Assembly: GCA_022495995.1 (NCBI GenBank)
Contig: JAFEMH010001451.1
Location: forward strand, 338,501 to 402,500
DNA from: Adenophora triphylla var. japonica
Taxonomy: Eukaryota; Streptophyta; Magnoliopsida; Asterales; Campanulaceae
DNA: 64,000 bases
Direction of reading: 5' to 3'
Under the pieces are notes generated by a model. It was not told the origin of the DNA. It saw only the letters and a list, made by a program, of their open reading frames with translations, and ran no database searches. This document shows positions 45,193 through 55,491 of the stretch, one piece after another; within the stretch, counting starts at the first letter, position 1; each line of letters begins with the position of its first letter. The position numbers were made by a program, and so were the translations under genes.

Positions 45193-46695
45193 ATGGAGAA
45201 ACCCGTTAGATTGCATAAGGGGAAAAGAGACCGTTTTCTATCCGATCTTCAATTTTGGATGAGGCATAACTTTCAATCCAACAAGAGGCTGTTTGATACC
45301 ACCTTCAAGATCAAGTCTTTATGGCATTTGAAGGATCTCTCGCCTGATTGGGACCTTTTGAAGGCCGCGGCGAGGTTTTGGGACGTCCGGAGACATGTTT
45401 ACTGCTTTTCTTACAACAAGCTTGTCCCAACTTATGAAGACTTTTGAGCATTGATTGGGGGTCCAGAAATCGAGGCTGTGTCGATTCCTCTAATTGGAGA
45501 CATGCCGATGGCAATAAAGTTAGCATCTTTTCTGCAAATCACTCTGGGAGAGGCTGAGGGGATGATGGTAGCACCTGATAGGATTGACCTTTCTGGCATC
45601 CCAAGCAGGTTTGGGTTCCCGAATACGGCGGCGACCACTGTGGCCATGGATGCCTTTATCCTCTATGTGTTTTCATCTCTGTTCACTGCAGAGTCAGTGG
45701 GGATTTGTCATGGTGGCCTCTTAGACATGGTCAGGGATTGCAGGGCTGGGAAATACATTGTCCCATTGGTTTTGGGTGAGACCCTTCATGGCATTGATAG
45801 GATGGCTAGGGGAGACCATTTCATGAGGTCTGGGAGCCCGGCTGTGTTGACTTTGTGGCTGCAGGAGAGGCCTGGGGCTTTGCCAGGGGCTTCGCCTACT
45901 CAGTGCCCTTGGGTGATTTCCTAGAGGGGTGCACCTAGGTAGTAGGACCAGGGTAGTTGGGAGCTGATGATGGCTAGGCTATCCATTTTGGATATTCGGT
46001 TGTGGGTGCCTCATTGGAGGTTGCAGACTCGGAGGACATTTCAGGAGTCCTATGTGGTGAAGGTTCTAGGGCTTTCTTGGTCATCCTTCTTCATACCCTG
46101 CTTGGTATCCAGGCAATTCGGGGCCTTACAAGTGCCGTTGGGCGATTGGGAGGACATCCGTACCAGGGAGGTGGTGCCTTTAGACATGAGGGATCCAGCC
46201 ATCTTCTCATTCTTCTCGAGGGCTTGGACATATACTGCTTTCCCACCCAGGGCTATTCTCAAGAGCAGGAAGAGTACCATCTTGACTACGGCCTATTTGG
46301 ACTGGTACGAGAGGGAGATGGGAGCGACTCAAGTCATTTTGGGAGAGAGACGTCAGGCTTTATTGGGGGCTGACTGTGACTCGAGTAGGAATTTGAGGGA
46401 GACTGAAGCTAAGGCGAGTCGCCACAACCAGTCTGGTGACCTTATCAGAGACATGGAAGCTCGATATGAGAGGCTTTCTGAAGTTGCTCCCTTGACTGAG
46501 GCTCAGAGAGAGGAAGTGCGGACTCGTGCCCGGATTGAGAGGACACTTATTGACACAGATTTGATGGAGGCTCCAGTGAGGATACCTGAGATTGGGATGA
46601 GGGAGACCGACATCATAGAGAAGAAGAGGAAGAACACTCGACAAGGTCGAGGTAAAGGGAAGAAGACCAAAGAAGACTCAGTGAATGACAACTGA
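45193..46695 (+). pseudogene. B antisense gene 2 (DUF7745-like)
   Basis: About 500 codons. It begins MEKPVRLHKGKRDRF, then FWDVRRHVYCFSYNKLVPTY, an AMDAFILYVFSSLF helix, the conserved GLLDMVRDCRAGK segment, RQFGALQVPLGDWEDI and YLDWYEREMGATQ, and ends with a basic KKRKNTRQGRGKGKKTK tail. The general wording resembles the plant DUF7745 family, of unknown function. TGA at 45445-45447 (Arg codon CGA in A) and a broken stretch at 45925-45966 inactivate it. No intron is needed. It lies 535 bp after gene 1 on the same strand and points toward the integrase end. Confidence 0.78.
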
Positions 46696-47456
46696 TAGGT
46701 CTTTTCCTAGGATTCCCTTATTGCCATTTGCAAACACAGTAGTTTATTAGGCATTTTATTGTATTTTAGATCTTTGTAGCAGGTTAGCAGAGTCAAGAGT
46801 AGACCGTGCTTGAACTCATCAAGAAGTTTTTAACTTGTAATGAACAAGAGATATTATCTTAGAATTTATAAGACACATATTTCATGGAAACTTTATTGTC
46901 TTATTTATTGTCTAGACCAAACCATTGTTGGCTGTCTACGTTCCCCTTTTACAAGAAAGACTAAGGGGCTCAGGTCTTCGTAGTTCATTCTGGTGAACTA
47001 TCGAGATTTTTGTTCTTTTGGCCTTTTTTATGTGCAGCCCTGTTTTTTGCGTAGATCGCCCTTTTTGGGTTTCAGCCTAGCTGGGCATTACTCTTTTTGC
47101 ACTAAGATTTTTTTTTCTTTTTTTTTTTATTTTTTATGTGCAACCCTGTTTTTTGCCTAGACCACCTCTTTTGGGTTTTTCAGCCTAGCTGGGTATTACT
47201 CTTTTTGCACTGAAAATTTTCTTTTTTTTTATGTGCAGCCCTGTCTTTTGCCTAGACCGCCCTTTTTGGGTTTTTCAGCCTAGATGGGCATTACTCTTTT
47301 TTTTTGCACTAAAGTTTTTTTTTATTGTTTTTTTTTATTTTTCTTTTTTTTTCTTTTCTTTTAGACATAATACCTGCGGAGCTTATCGCCGTTGACTGGG
47401 TAGACAAAGGGATTACCGTCCAGGTCTGCAAGGTTCATGGCTCCTCCCGATAGTAT
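46696..47456. other. Tail-to-tail interval of B with local repeats
   Basis: Gene 2 and pol end here from opposite sides. 47017-47311 holds at least three units of about 85-100 bp with GTGCAGCCCTG, GCCTAGACCGCCC and CAGCCTAGCTGGGCATTACT; A has one unit. T-runs of 8-20 bases separate them. The integrase tail after the shared TAG extends from 47456 to about 47366. Confidence 0.7.
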
Positions 47457-47459
47457 CTT

Positions 47460-48329
47460 CTACACCTCATACGGGCCGATCCAAACGGGTTCCCACTTTC
47501 CCAGGGGGTTGTCTCTGGTAGGGGGCTTCACCTTCAACACTAAGTCACCCTCTTTGATGTCCCTGGCTCTGACTTTCTTGTCGAATGCCCTGGCCATTCG
47601 CCTTTGGTAGGCTCGGGTGTGCTCCATGGCTTTTAGCCTTCTTTCATCAAGCAGGGCTAATTCATCGTGTCGGCTGCGTAGCCACTCTACTTCGTTGACA
47701 CTATTTTCCAGGAGGACCCTTAGTGACGGGATTTCCAACTCCACGGGCAACACTGCTTCCATCCCGTAGGTTAAGGCAAAGGGAGTTTCTCCCGTAGCTG
47801 TTCTGACAGACGTTCTGTAGCCCCAAAGTGCCAGGTGCAGCTTCTCAGGCCAGTCACGACCACGGGTGGCCATTTTTCGGATAATCCGCTCAAGCATTTT
47901 ATTGGCAGCTTCCACGGCTCCATTAGTCTGAGGTCTGTATGGGGACGACTTGTGGCGAGTGATTCTGAATTCTGACAGCAATCTATCGCAGTCCCTTTCA
48001 AAGTGTGACCCGTTACCTGAAATGACCTCATTAGGCACCCCATATCTGTACATAATGTTTACTTTGATGAATTGGGCCACTTTTCTGGAAGTGAGGACCT
48101 TGTAGGACTTGGCCTCTACCCACTTGGTGAAATAGTCGACTGCCACTAACACGAATTCATGCCCATTGCTTCCTGCCGGGGTTATCTTCCCTATCACGTC
48201 AATACCCCAGGTTGCAAACGGCCAAGGAGTCGTCATGCAGTACAGGTCATGAGGCGGAAGATGGTTGAGGTTGGCAAACCGTTGGCACTTGTCGCACTGT
48301 CGGACATGCTGGATACAGTCTGTTTCCAT
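47460..48329 (-). pseudogene. B integrase
   Basis: Zinc-finger CC part HVRQCDKCQRF, core segments WGIDVIGKI (first Asp), then ISGNGSHF, where the second catalytic Asp of the family (SDNGS, kept in A) is replaced by Gly, and NGAVEAANKMLERI with the Glu. C-terminal GDLVLKVKPPTRDNP and EPVWIGPYEV are followed by TAG and then in-frame residual homology. A TAG at 48338-48336 (Trp in A) separates it from the upstream frame. Inactive as it stands. Confidence 0.92.
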
Positions 48330-48335
48330 GGAGAT

Positions 48336-49118
48336 CTAGTAGTAACCCATTCTGAGGATCACTTGCAACAATGCTCTGGCATTCATATGAGGATCGCAGG
48401 GACCATTATGGACTTCGGTCATCAACACTCTGGCCCTTTCCTGGGTGACACACAGGAGGAGTGTTCCCTGGTACCATTTCTTGTACAGGTCGCCCCCTAG
48501 AATGACATAATGGGAGGCCAACTGTTTCAGGGCTTGCAAGCTCTTGGCTTTAATGCCTTCTTTTGGTCTACCTTCTTCGTCTGTGAAAGTTGACTCTCCA
48601 TCTTTGAGGAACTGGTAAATCTGACTATACCAGGGTTCCTTGACAGGCTCGGGTCCCAAGTCTACTTCACAACAGAAAGTCGGGGCTTCTCTTCTACCCA
48701 CTCTGAAGGGTTTTATTGCTTTTCCCTCGGGGATCTCTACCAGTGAGGCTAGAGTAGCTAGGGCATCTGCGAATCTGTTCTTTTCCCTTGGCAGGTAATG
48801 GAAGGTTACTTCTCTGAACTGCTCAGTCAACTCCTCCATGTAGGCATGATACCTCTGAAGATTAGGGTCTACAGTCTTCCACTTGTTGGAGACTTGGTTG
48901 ATGATCAGGGCTGAGTCTCCATTGACCTCAAGCTCCTTGAAATTCCTTTCTAAGTCAGCTTCTAAACCAGCAATGCAAGCTTCATACTCGATGACATTTT
49001 TCGTGGCAGGGAAGTTCAACTTGAGGGCTATGGGCGTGTGCTCATCTTTCGGATCGACCAGTAGCATTCCTACGCCGTTTCGTCTTTTGTTAGCAGCTCC
49101 CTCAAAGAATAGCTGCCA
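48336..49118 (-). pseudogene. B second RNase H and integrase N-terminus
   Basis: The second RNase H starts at 49118 with WQLFFEGAANKRRNGVG: the first acidic residue is Glu instead of the usual Asp. IEYEACIAGL, NGDSALIINQV and NRFADALATLASL supply the other acidic positions. The frame continues into LYKKWYQGTLLLCVT and EVHNGPCDPHMNA, the HH part of the integrase zinc finger. A one-base deletion near 49125 shifts it against RT. Confidence 0.88.
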
Positions 49119-50851
49119 TCGGTTTCAGGCTCAACTACGAAGATCCCTTCATCTGGGAATTGGGGTTCAAGCCCGCGGTCCTCATTACTAGGGAAGTCTG
49201 CCAGATGGTCTGACAACGCCTGACCCTTAATGGCCATTCTCATCACATAATTGATGTCATACTCAGCTAGGAAGAATGACCACTTTGCTAGGCGCATCGA
49301 GAGGGAAGGCTTGTCAAAGATGTACTTGATGGGGTCCATTTTCGAGACCAAGTTCACAGAGTGGGCTTGCATGTAATGCTTCAGCTTACCGACTACCCAG
49401 ACCAGTCCTGCATAACTCTTTTCGCACGCTGAGTAATTGAGCTCACTTCCCTGCAGCTTTCGGCTGACAAAGTAAATGGCATTTTCTACCCAAGAGTCTT
49501 TCTTTTCCTGAGCAAGCATAGCCCCAACTGTCGTATCAGTGACAGTGAGATAGAGCAGAAGAGGTTTCTGTCTATGTTTGGGGCATAGCACCAGAGGATG
49601 TACTAAGTACGCCTTGATTTGGTCAAAGGCATCTTGGCATTCCTCGGTCCATTCTGTGCCTACATTCTTCTTCATGAGCTTGAAGATGGGCTCGCACATG
49701 GTAGTCAACTGGTTGACAAAATGGCTGATGTACTGTAGTTTGCACATAAAGCTTTTGACTTCTGTCTGGGTTCGAGGTGGCCTCATGTCCATAATGGCCT
49801 TGATCTTTCGGGGATCGACTTTGATACCTCGCTCCGTGACCATATACCCAAGCACTTTTCCCCTTGTCACTCCGAAGGTGCATTTGGCAGGGTTCAATCT
49901 CATGGAATGCTGTCTCAGCCTCTCAAAGAACTTTCGCAGGTCAACAAAGTGATGTCCATCCTTGCCTTTGGAGTGGATTATCATGTCGTCGACGTAGACC
50001 TCAATCTCCTTGTGGATCATGTCGTGAAAGAGTGCGGTCGCTGCCCTCTGATAAGTGGCCCCGTCATTCTTAAGCCCAAATGGCATCACTGTATAGCAGT
50101 ACGTTCCCCACGCTGTGGTGAAGGCTGTCTTTTCTTGGTCCTCCTCGGCCATCTTGATCTGGTTGTAGCCAGCAAAGCCATCAACGAAGGATTTGACTTC
50201 GTAGTTAGCAGTGGCGTCCACCAGAATGTCTATGTTTGGCAAGGGATAATCGTCTTTGGGGCTGGCTTTGTTCAGATCCCAAAAATCTACACAGCAGCGC
50301 ACCTTCCCATTGGCCTTAGTTACAGTCACAATGTTGGATAGCCATGTCGGATATTCGATGACTCTGATGAATCCTACCCGCAGTAGCTTCTCAATCTCTT
50401 CTTTGACCTGTAGAGACCACTCTGGCTTGATCTTTCTCAGTTTCTGCTTTACTGGCTTAGCATCTGATGCTAGAGGGATTTTGTGCTCTACTATCGAACT
50501 ATCTAGCCCCGACATATCCCTGTATGACCATGCAAAAACGTCTATGTATTCTCCGAGCAGATTGACCAGTCTGTCCCGTTCAACCCCCTGGAAGAAGTTT
50601 CCAATCTGTGTCTCTTTAGGTTCCTCAACAGTACTCAAGTTAACACTTGTCAAAACCTCCTCGGCAGCTTGGGCCCGATTTTCCTCTTTGTCTGTAACCT
50701 GGTTAAAGATTTCTTGGATGTATTGTTCGTTTAGTGTGTTTGCATCTTGTTCAAATGATTCATTATTAACTGTTGTTAAGTTTTGAGTTAATTTATCATT
50801 TGTTAAGTTGTCAATAAGGGGATACTCAGAAAGATCTGTCATTTCATTCAA
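49070..50851 (-). CDS. B reverse transcriptase and RNase H, open frame
   Basis: An uninterrupted frame of 593 codons. The first about 95 residues are the pre-RT linker. RT blocks KPVKQKLRKIKPEWS, VIEYPTWLSNIVTV, WGTYCYTVMPFGLK and the intact catalytic YVDDMII follow; then RNase H with GAMLAQEKKD and IYFVSRKLQGSELNYSACEK. It ends by frameshift at the start of the second RNase H. The enzyme copies the element RNA. The ATG given is simply the first in the frame; the real polyprotein would start upstream. Confidence 0.93.
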   Translation of the reverse strand: MNEMTDLSEYPLIDNLTNDKLTQNLTTVNNESFEQDANTLNEQYIQEIFNQVTDKEENRAQAAEEVLTSVNLSTVEEPKETQIGNFFQGVERDRLVNLLGEYIDVFAWSYRDMSGLDSSIVEHKIPLASDAKPVKQKLRKIKPEWSLQVKEEIEKLLRVGFIRVIEYPTWLSNIVTVTKANGKVRCCVDFWDLNKASPKDDYPLPNIDILVDATANYEVKSFVDGFAGYNQIKMAEEDQEKTAFTTAWGTYCYTVMPFGLKNDGATYQRAATALFHDMIHKEIEVYVDDMIIHSKGKDGHHFVDLRKFFERLRQHSMRLNPAKCTFGVTRGKVLGYMVTERGIKVDPRKIKAIMDMRPPRTQTEVKSFMCKLQYISHFVNQLTTMCEPIFKLMKKNVGTEWTEECQDAFDQIKAYLVHPLVLCPKHRQKPLLLYLTVTDTTVGAMLAQEKKDSWVENAIYFVSRKLQGSELNYSACEKSYAGLVWVVGKLKHYMQAHSVNLVSKMDPIKYIFDKPSLSMRLAKWSFFLAEYDINYVMRMAIKGQALSDHLADFPSNEDRGLEPQFPDEGIFVVEPETDGSYSLRELLTKDETA

Positions 50852-51028
50852 AGCGAAAGGTAAGATGACATTGGTTACATATTCATAGTCCTCAGGCGTG
50901 AGGCCTTCGGATGACTCGGAGGACTGGAATTCAAAGATTCCTGACTCAACATGACTCTTGACCCTACCGACTCTGGACCCTACACTACTTATTGACTCGA
51001 AGTGTTTGACACGGGTTGGACTGGGGTT

Positions 51029-51823
51029 TCACTCTTTCCTGCCGTTGTCCTGGGGAGTAGCAGTCTTGTCAGCGTTCTTCAAAAAGTTGGAAACTTCGAA
51101 CTGATCGAAAACTTGTCGAAAATCATTGGTAGGCATGTACCTTGGAAAGACTGTGAGGGGAGCTAGGGAAGCCTGATGCAATTTCTCAGCGAGCTCGTCT
51201 GTGACAACCGGACTCATTGACTGGAGGGTCTGGCTCATCTTGTCAATACACTGCTGGTACGTCATCTTCTCTTTACCGATCTTTGATATCATAACCTTGT
51301 TGGTGTAGCCAACAGGAGGGTTGGCCTGGATAATGCTGATGAAGTCTTCTTCAGGAGAGACTTTGATCCTTCCTTGATCGACCATGTATTCTATAGGCTT
51401 TTTGTATTCTGCTTCCAAATCTGCTAGCTTTTCATTGAACTTCACAATGGCAACAAACTCAGAACTCTCTGCCTCAAGAGGGTCAATGACGACAGGAGTA
51501 TCAGGCTGGACTGTGTTTTGGATGACCGGTTCTTTGGTAGGCTCCTTGGGATAACTGACGTAATAGTCAAATTTTCCAGAGGGCTCTCCTAAAGTTCCCA
51601 CGCTCTTGTCCCCAGCTTCGTACCTTTCCTTTAATTTCTGTTGCATGGACTTCCTCTTCTTCTTCTTTCTTGAAGGAGCATCCTTGTTAATCCAGTCTTG
51701 ATAAGCATATTCCAAGCAGTCCTCGCAATCACACACATCCTACCAGATGTGGGGCCTGGGTTGAGCTGGGACGGCCCCTCCAACTACTTGGTTATTACCA
51801 TTGTTGATTACCATATTGGCCAT
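51029..51823 (-). pseudogene. B gag-position reading frame, unrecognised
   Basis: It starts at ATG 51823 (MANMVINNGNN), has a TAG at codon 28 (51742-51740) and then 236 more codons in the same frame. Visible parts are CDCEDCLEYAYQDW, a basic SRKKKKRKSMQQKLKERY stretch and a helical EFVAIVKFNEKLADLEAEYK. No zinc knuckle or protease motif is seen, and the frame ends just before the pre-RT linker, whereas A has about 3 kb of gag-protease there. It may be the N-terminus of gag left by a deletion. The interval 50852-51028 is linker homologous to A. Confidence 0.55.
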
Positions 51824-53586
51824 TTTTTGACACGGGGAAGTTGAGGCTTGAAGATTTTGATGGGTTATCTGAGACCTCTGTGCCGACAAACTGCTGTCCC
51901 GGTGTTCTCACCCGATTCTTTCTCACTGCGGGAAAGGGATAGGAGAGGTTTAGACTCGGGGTAGGTGTTTAGGCTGAAGGCTCAAGCAATATGCAAATTA
52001 AAAATCTTCCAGTTTACTTAAAACGGTGTCTTTTATTAATTTCTATTTGGTTGGAAAAGGGGTTCTGCCCTTCTTTTTCGCAACTACTCTAGATCCTGGA
52101 TCAGTGGGCTCCGTCACTACATCTATAAGCCCCTCGTATTCCACCTGTATTTCGACCTCCCAGGGCGGACAGCCCCGGGCGAGGGTCCTATAGGGCACAC
52201 GGATCCCATCGACCGAGAGAGAAGAACGCTCCTAATGGGTCTAGCGGGTCATAGGAACTTTTAACGCACGAGCGATGCGGATTATAGTCAAGGCAATGCC
52301 GGGAAAGTCTCGTCTTTCATCCTTAACGGAATTTCGGCAGAGTTTCGCTTGAGCGATTGACGTTTTGACTTTTCGGCAATGTCCGAGAAGATAATAGGCA
52401 TGGGTCGGGCGGTAAAAGCCGGATGACACAGTGTCACATTGAACTTCGTTGCATACGCTGTGCGTGAGTTAAAGTCGAAGTCAATGCCAGGTCAAGATCT
52501 TGCCAATCTTTCCTTGTCGGAATTTCGGCAGAGCTCCGCTTGCGCGAAAGATCTTTGGATTTTTGGCACGGACTCGGTCTCGACTCTTACAAATCCCGTG
52601 TGGGTCAAGGTCAAAGTCAATGCCGGAGTCAAGATTCTGCCAATTTTTCCTTGTCGGAATCTCGGCAGAGCTCCGCTTGTGCGAAAGATCTTGACTTTTG
52701 TCATGGGCTAAGGTTTGACCTTTACGGGGGTACGCAACTGGGCTGTATGACATGGACTAGACCAAAAACCAACCAAAAGTCACGGTTTTGAAATGTGTGA
52801 CACGGACTGTGCATTGGTCGACACTGGCTGCCATGGGGAGTTTGGGATGATTCCGTGTGCGCCCGGGAGCATCGTAATACTGTCCGTGACTGCAACTGAA
52901 CAACCACTCTGGGTTAAAGGAACGTGCGTGCAAAGTGTACAGGATATATAATGTTCACGCAGTGTGCGGCCTCCTAAAAATATTCCTTTTTGAGTTTTCA
53001 AAAATGTGTTTTAAAGGAATGATTTTTCGGGACGGGGGAAATGCAGCAAATAAGCACGTAAATTTTCTGGGAGCCCCGATCAGTCTTGGAACTGAATAGC
53101 CCCCAAGTTGCCAAGGCTGCCAGATTAACCTCAATTTTTGTCCTGGTGGAATTGCCAATGAAGCCGCCCGGCCAGGATCCAGAGAGGATTAAGCCGTACA
53201 GCTACATCAAGCAACTTTCCAGGTTCCAATTTCTTTGATCTGCAGGCTGTTTTCCCGGCCTTTTTGGCACCTTTTCAGCTTCCAGCAAGCTTCCTTTTCA
53301 ACATTTAGAATATGCACAATTCCCAAGAACTAATGATGCATACGATGCAATGCAAGGAAACATAGGGCAAGCATGAGAAGCGGATCCGCGGCGGAAGGCT
53401 AACCCACTCAGAAAAAGCTTTCTTTTTTATATTTTTCGAAAATAGATACCGGTACGTGGGATTGTTAGACCATCGTTTATCCCAAGCCTCGGGTTAGGAA
53501 GCGATACATGAAGATTAATGGTTTCCACCTATATACCGGGTATCATTTTTTTTTTTTTTTAAAAATGAAAGCTTTCTCCTTTGGTA
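51824..53586 (-). other. B 5' UTR with hairpin repeats and paired palindromes
   Basis: Collinear with A 13506-15073 in reverse. It holds units with GCAGAGCTCCGCTTG and GCGAAAGATCTT (52320-52700) that form stems, and the paired palindromes at 53161-53203. No gene is supported; small frames are shadows of the repeats. Confidence 0.75.
53161..53203. promoter_or_regulatory. Paired GC-rich palindromes in B 5' UTR
   Basis: AAGCCGCCCGGCC (53161-53173) and AAGCCGTACAGCT (53191-53203). Counterpart of 13686-13728 in A. No TATA box is evident close by. Confidence 0.55.
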
Positions 53587-53606
53587 AGTCTCCAGCGGAG
53601 TAGCCA
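53587..53606 (-). other. B primer binding site (tRNA-Arg-like)
   Basis: The minus strand reads TGGCTACTCCGCTGGAGACT, three bases after the LTR end. It differs at three positions from the clean PBS of E, so it is assigned to the same tRNA-Arg type. Confidence 0.75.
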
Positions 53607-53609
53607 AAC

Positions 53610-55486
53610 TGTGAATCTGGTGCCCAAGATAGCGGCTCTCCCCTTTTTTTTGTTTATTTTTATTTTTGGAACCGCATTCTCGTGTAAGGGGAATCACCGC
53701 CTCACATCAGTTTGGAAATGTCCGATTTAAATTGAAAAACGGAGTCGACACGCCATTTTGATTTCCTCAAAACTTTGAAAAAAAGGATTTGGGTTCGGAG
53801 GTTAAGTTACCCTTTGGGAAGAACGGATAGTCGTTCACCCAAAGAGCCTTGCCGAAGCAAGTCTTCCAAGATACGCTTTTCATGCTTGCCTTAGTGTTTT
53901 CGTGTGTGGGATGTGCGTTTTGAAAAGAAGGGAATGTACCAAGAGGTCTTACGGATGTATAAACCATGAGTTGGTTATCGCTCGGGATTCCTTGGATTTT
54001 TATGTGTTAGGGACTTTGGTCCCATTCTCATCTTGGACTTATGATCATCATGATGAGACCTTGGGTCACATGTGATCAAGATAGGGACGCCATTTTTTAT
54101 AGTCCAAAGATGAGACTCTTTAGAAAGGAATGACCTTTGCCTATCAATCCTACATCTTGAGATGATTTGGACTCTTTCGGGACATTTATGCTCGTCTCAA
54201 GTGATGATCGGAGATATGTGGCTCAAGTTCATCCTTTTCTAAAGGAGAATCCATATATGGCATCGTTAAGTGGAGGAAATGATGTAAAGATAGGACCTTT
54301 ACGCCATTTCGCTCAAAGAGATGCTCCAAGTACCAAAGGGGACTAGGGGAGGGGTATAAATATTGGATCTTTATACTCATCCTATGCCTTTTTGTGCCTT
54401 ATGAAGGTCACTAGGCAATCCTAGGAGAGAGATCCAACCATGAGGGACATGGGGAATGCATGTTTAAACTAAAGATGACATTTTTAATGAAAAAAGATGA
54501 CATTTTAGGTGCAAAGGATGCTACTTTATGCATAAAGATGACATTTTAAGTGGAAAGGATGCCACTTTATGTGCAAAGATGACATTTTTAATGCAAAGGA
54601 TGCTATTTTGATGCAAAGGATGCTATTTTGATGCAAAGGATGCTACTTTATATGCAAAGATGATATTTTTAATGCAAAGGATGCTACTTTATATAAAAAT
54701 GACATTTTAAGTGCAAAGGATGCTAGTTTATATGTAAAGATGGCATTTTCAATGCAAAAGACGCTATTTTTCACATCACCATGTGAGAGATCCACCCTAG
54801 AACAAGCCTTTTTGAGGTCTTATTGTTCATCCTTGGGTTGGATCTTCCATGGATCCTATGTGATAGGGGAAAGGGGATGTATGATTTACATGCCTAAAGA
54901 TGGGATCTTTGATGACAATATATCAAGTACCAAGCAAGTAAATAGCAATATGTAAAGCAAGGAGCAATATATCACATAATGACAAGTATATTTCAAGATA
55001 AAGAGGAGGAAAGGTTACCAATGGTGGTGTCCCTCTATCTCCTTGAAGTTTGCCTAGGGAAGGACCAACTTTGGAAGGTTTTGAAGAGGAGGGAGGTGGT
55101 TTTTGACACTCTCAGCTCTCTGGAATTTCGTGGTGGTATTTTGGCAGAGTAACACTACTGAAAAATCCCCCCTAAAATGAATAGAGGAGGTCTCTATTTA
55201 TAGGCAGTCTGGCAGTGGCTAATGAAGCCGTGCGGCTGTAACCTCAGGGCAAATGAGGCCGTGCGGTCTTATCCTGAGATGACTCAGCTTATTTCTAGAA
55301 CCATGCAAGGTGGCCTTCTAGAAGGGCTTTTCCAGGGAAGGACTTCGTGGAATTTTAATTCCTAGCAATTCCTTCGCCCCTCGAAAGGTTTGGAAACGTT
55401 CCCGAATTGCCCCTGAACTTTAGGAAAGTCCGGGGAATCGCCGAAAAACTTTACCGAAAGGCATGAGCCAGATTTGGATACTTACA
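53610..55486 (-). repeat. B 5' LTR (1877 bp)
   Basis: Plus-strand borders are TGTGAATCTGGTGCCC and TTGGATACTTACA. Nearly identical to 38361-40195; length differs through indels near 53895 and in the short repeats 54470-54775. Followed by the CATAT target duplication (55487-55491). Confidence 0.95.
55195..55267 (-). promoter_or_regulatory. LTR promoter of B (5' LTR): paired palindromes and TATA box
   Basis: Minus strand: ACCGCACGGCCTC (55267-55255), AGCCGCACGGCTTC (55237-55224), TATAAATA (55202-55195). This is the copy that would drive the sense transcript. Confidence 0.75.
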
Positions 55487-55491
55487 CATAT
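55487..55491. other. Target site duplication of B, right copy
   Basis: CATAT, identical to 38356-38360. C protease sequence continues on both sides. Confidence 0.92.

Larger units (their letters stand above)
38361..55486 (-). mobile_element. B: complete Tat/Ogre-lineage element (17.1 kb) inserted in C
   Basis: It has two LTRs that are nearly identical apart from indels in their short-repeat part, a tRNA-Arg-like PBS, a 5' UTR, a short gag-position frame, RT, RNase H, second RNase H and integrase on the minus strand, two genes on the plus strand, tandem arrays, a PPT, and flanking CATAT duplications. Gag-protease is largely missing compared with A. LTR similarity marks it as the youngest insertion in the window that can be dated by two LTRs, yet its genes carry stops. 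Confidence 0.95.

Noticed and set aside
49578..50341. Plus-strand frames opposite B RT (124 and 144 codons)
   Set aside because: Shadows of the RT/RNase H coding strand; equivalent frames recur opposite A RT.
53545..53565. T-run as a terminator or retroposon tail
   Set aside because: It lies in the B leader next to the PBS, and no target duplication or retroposon body is attached.
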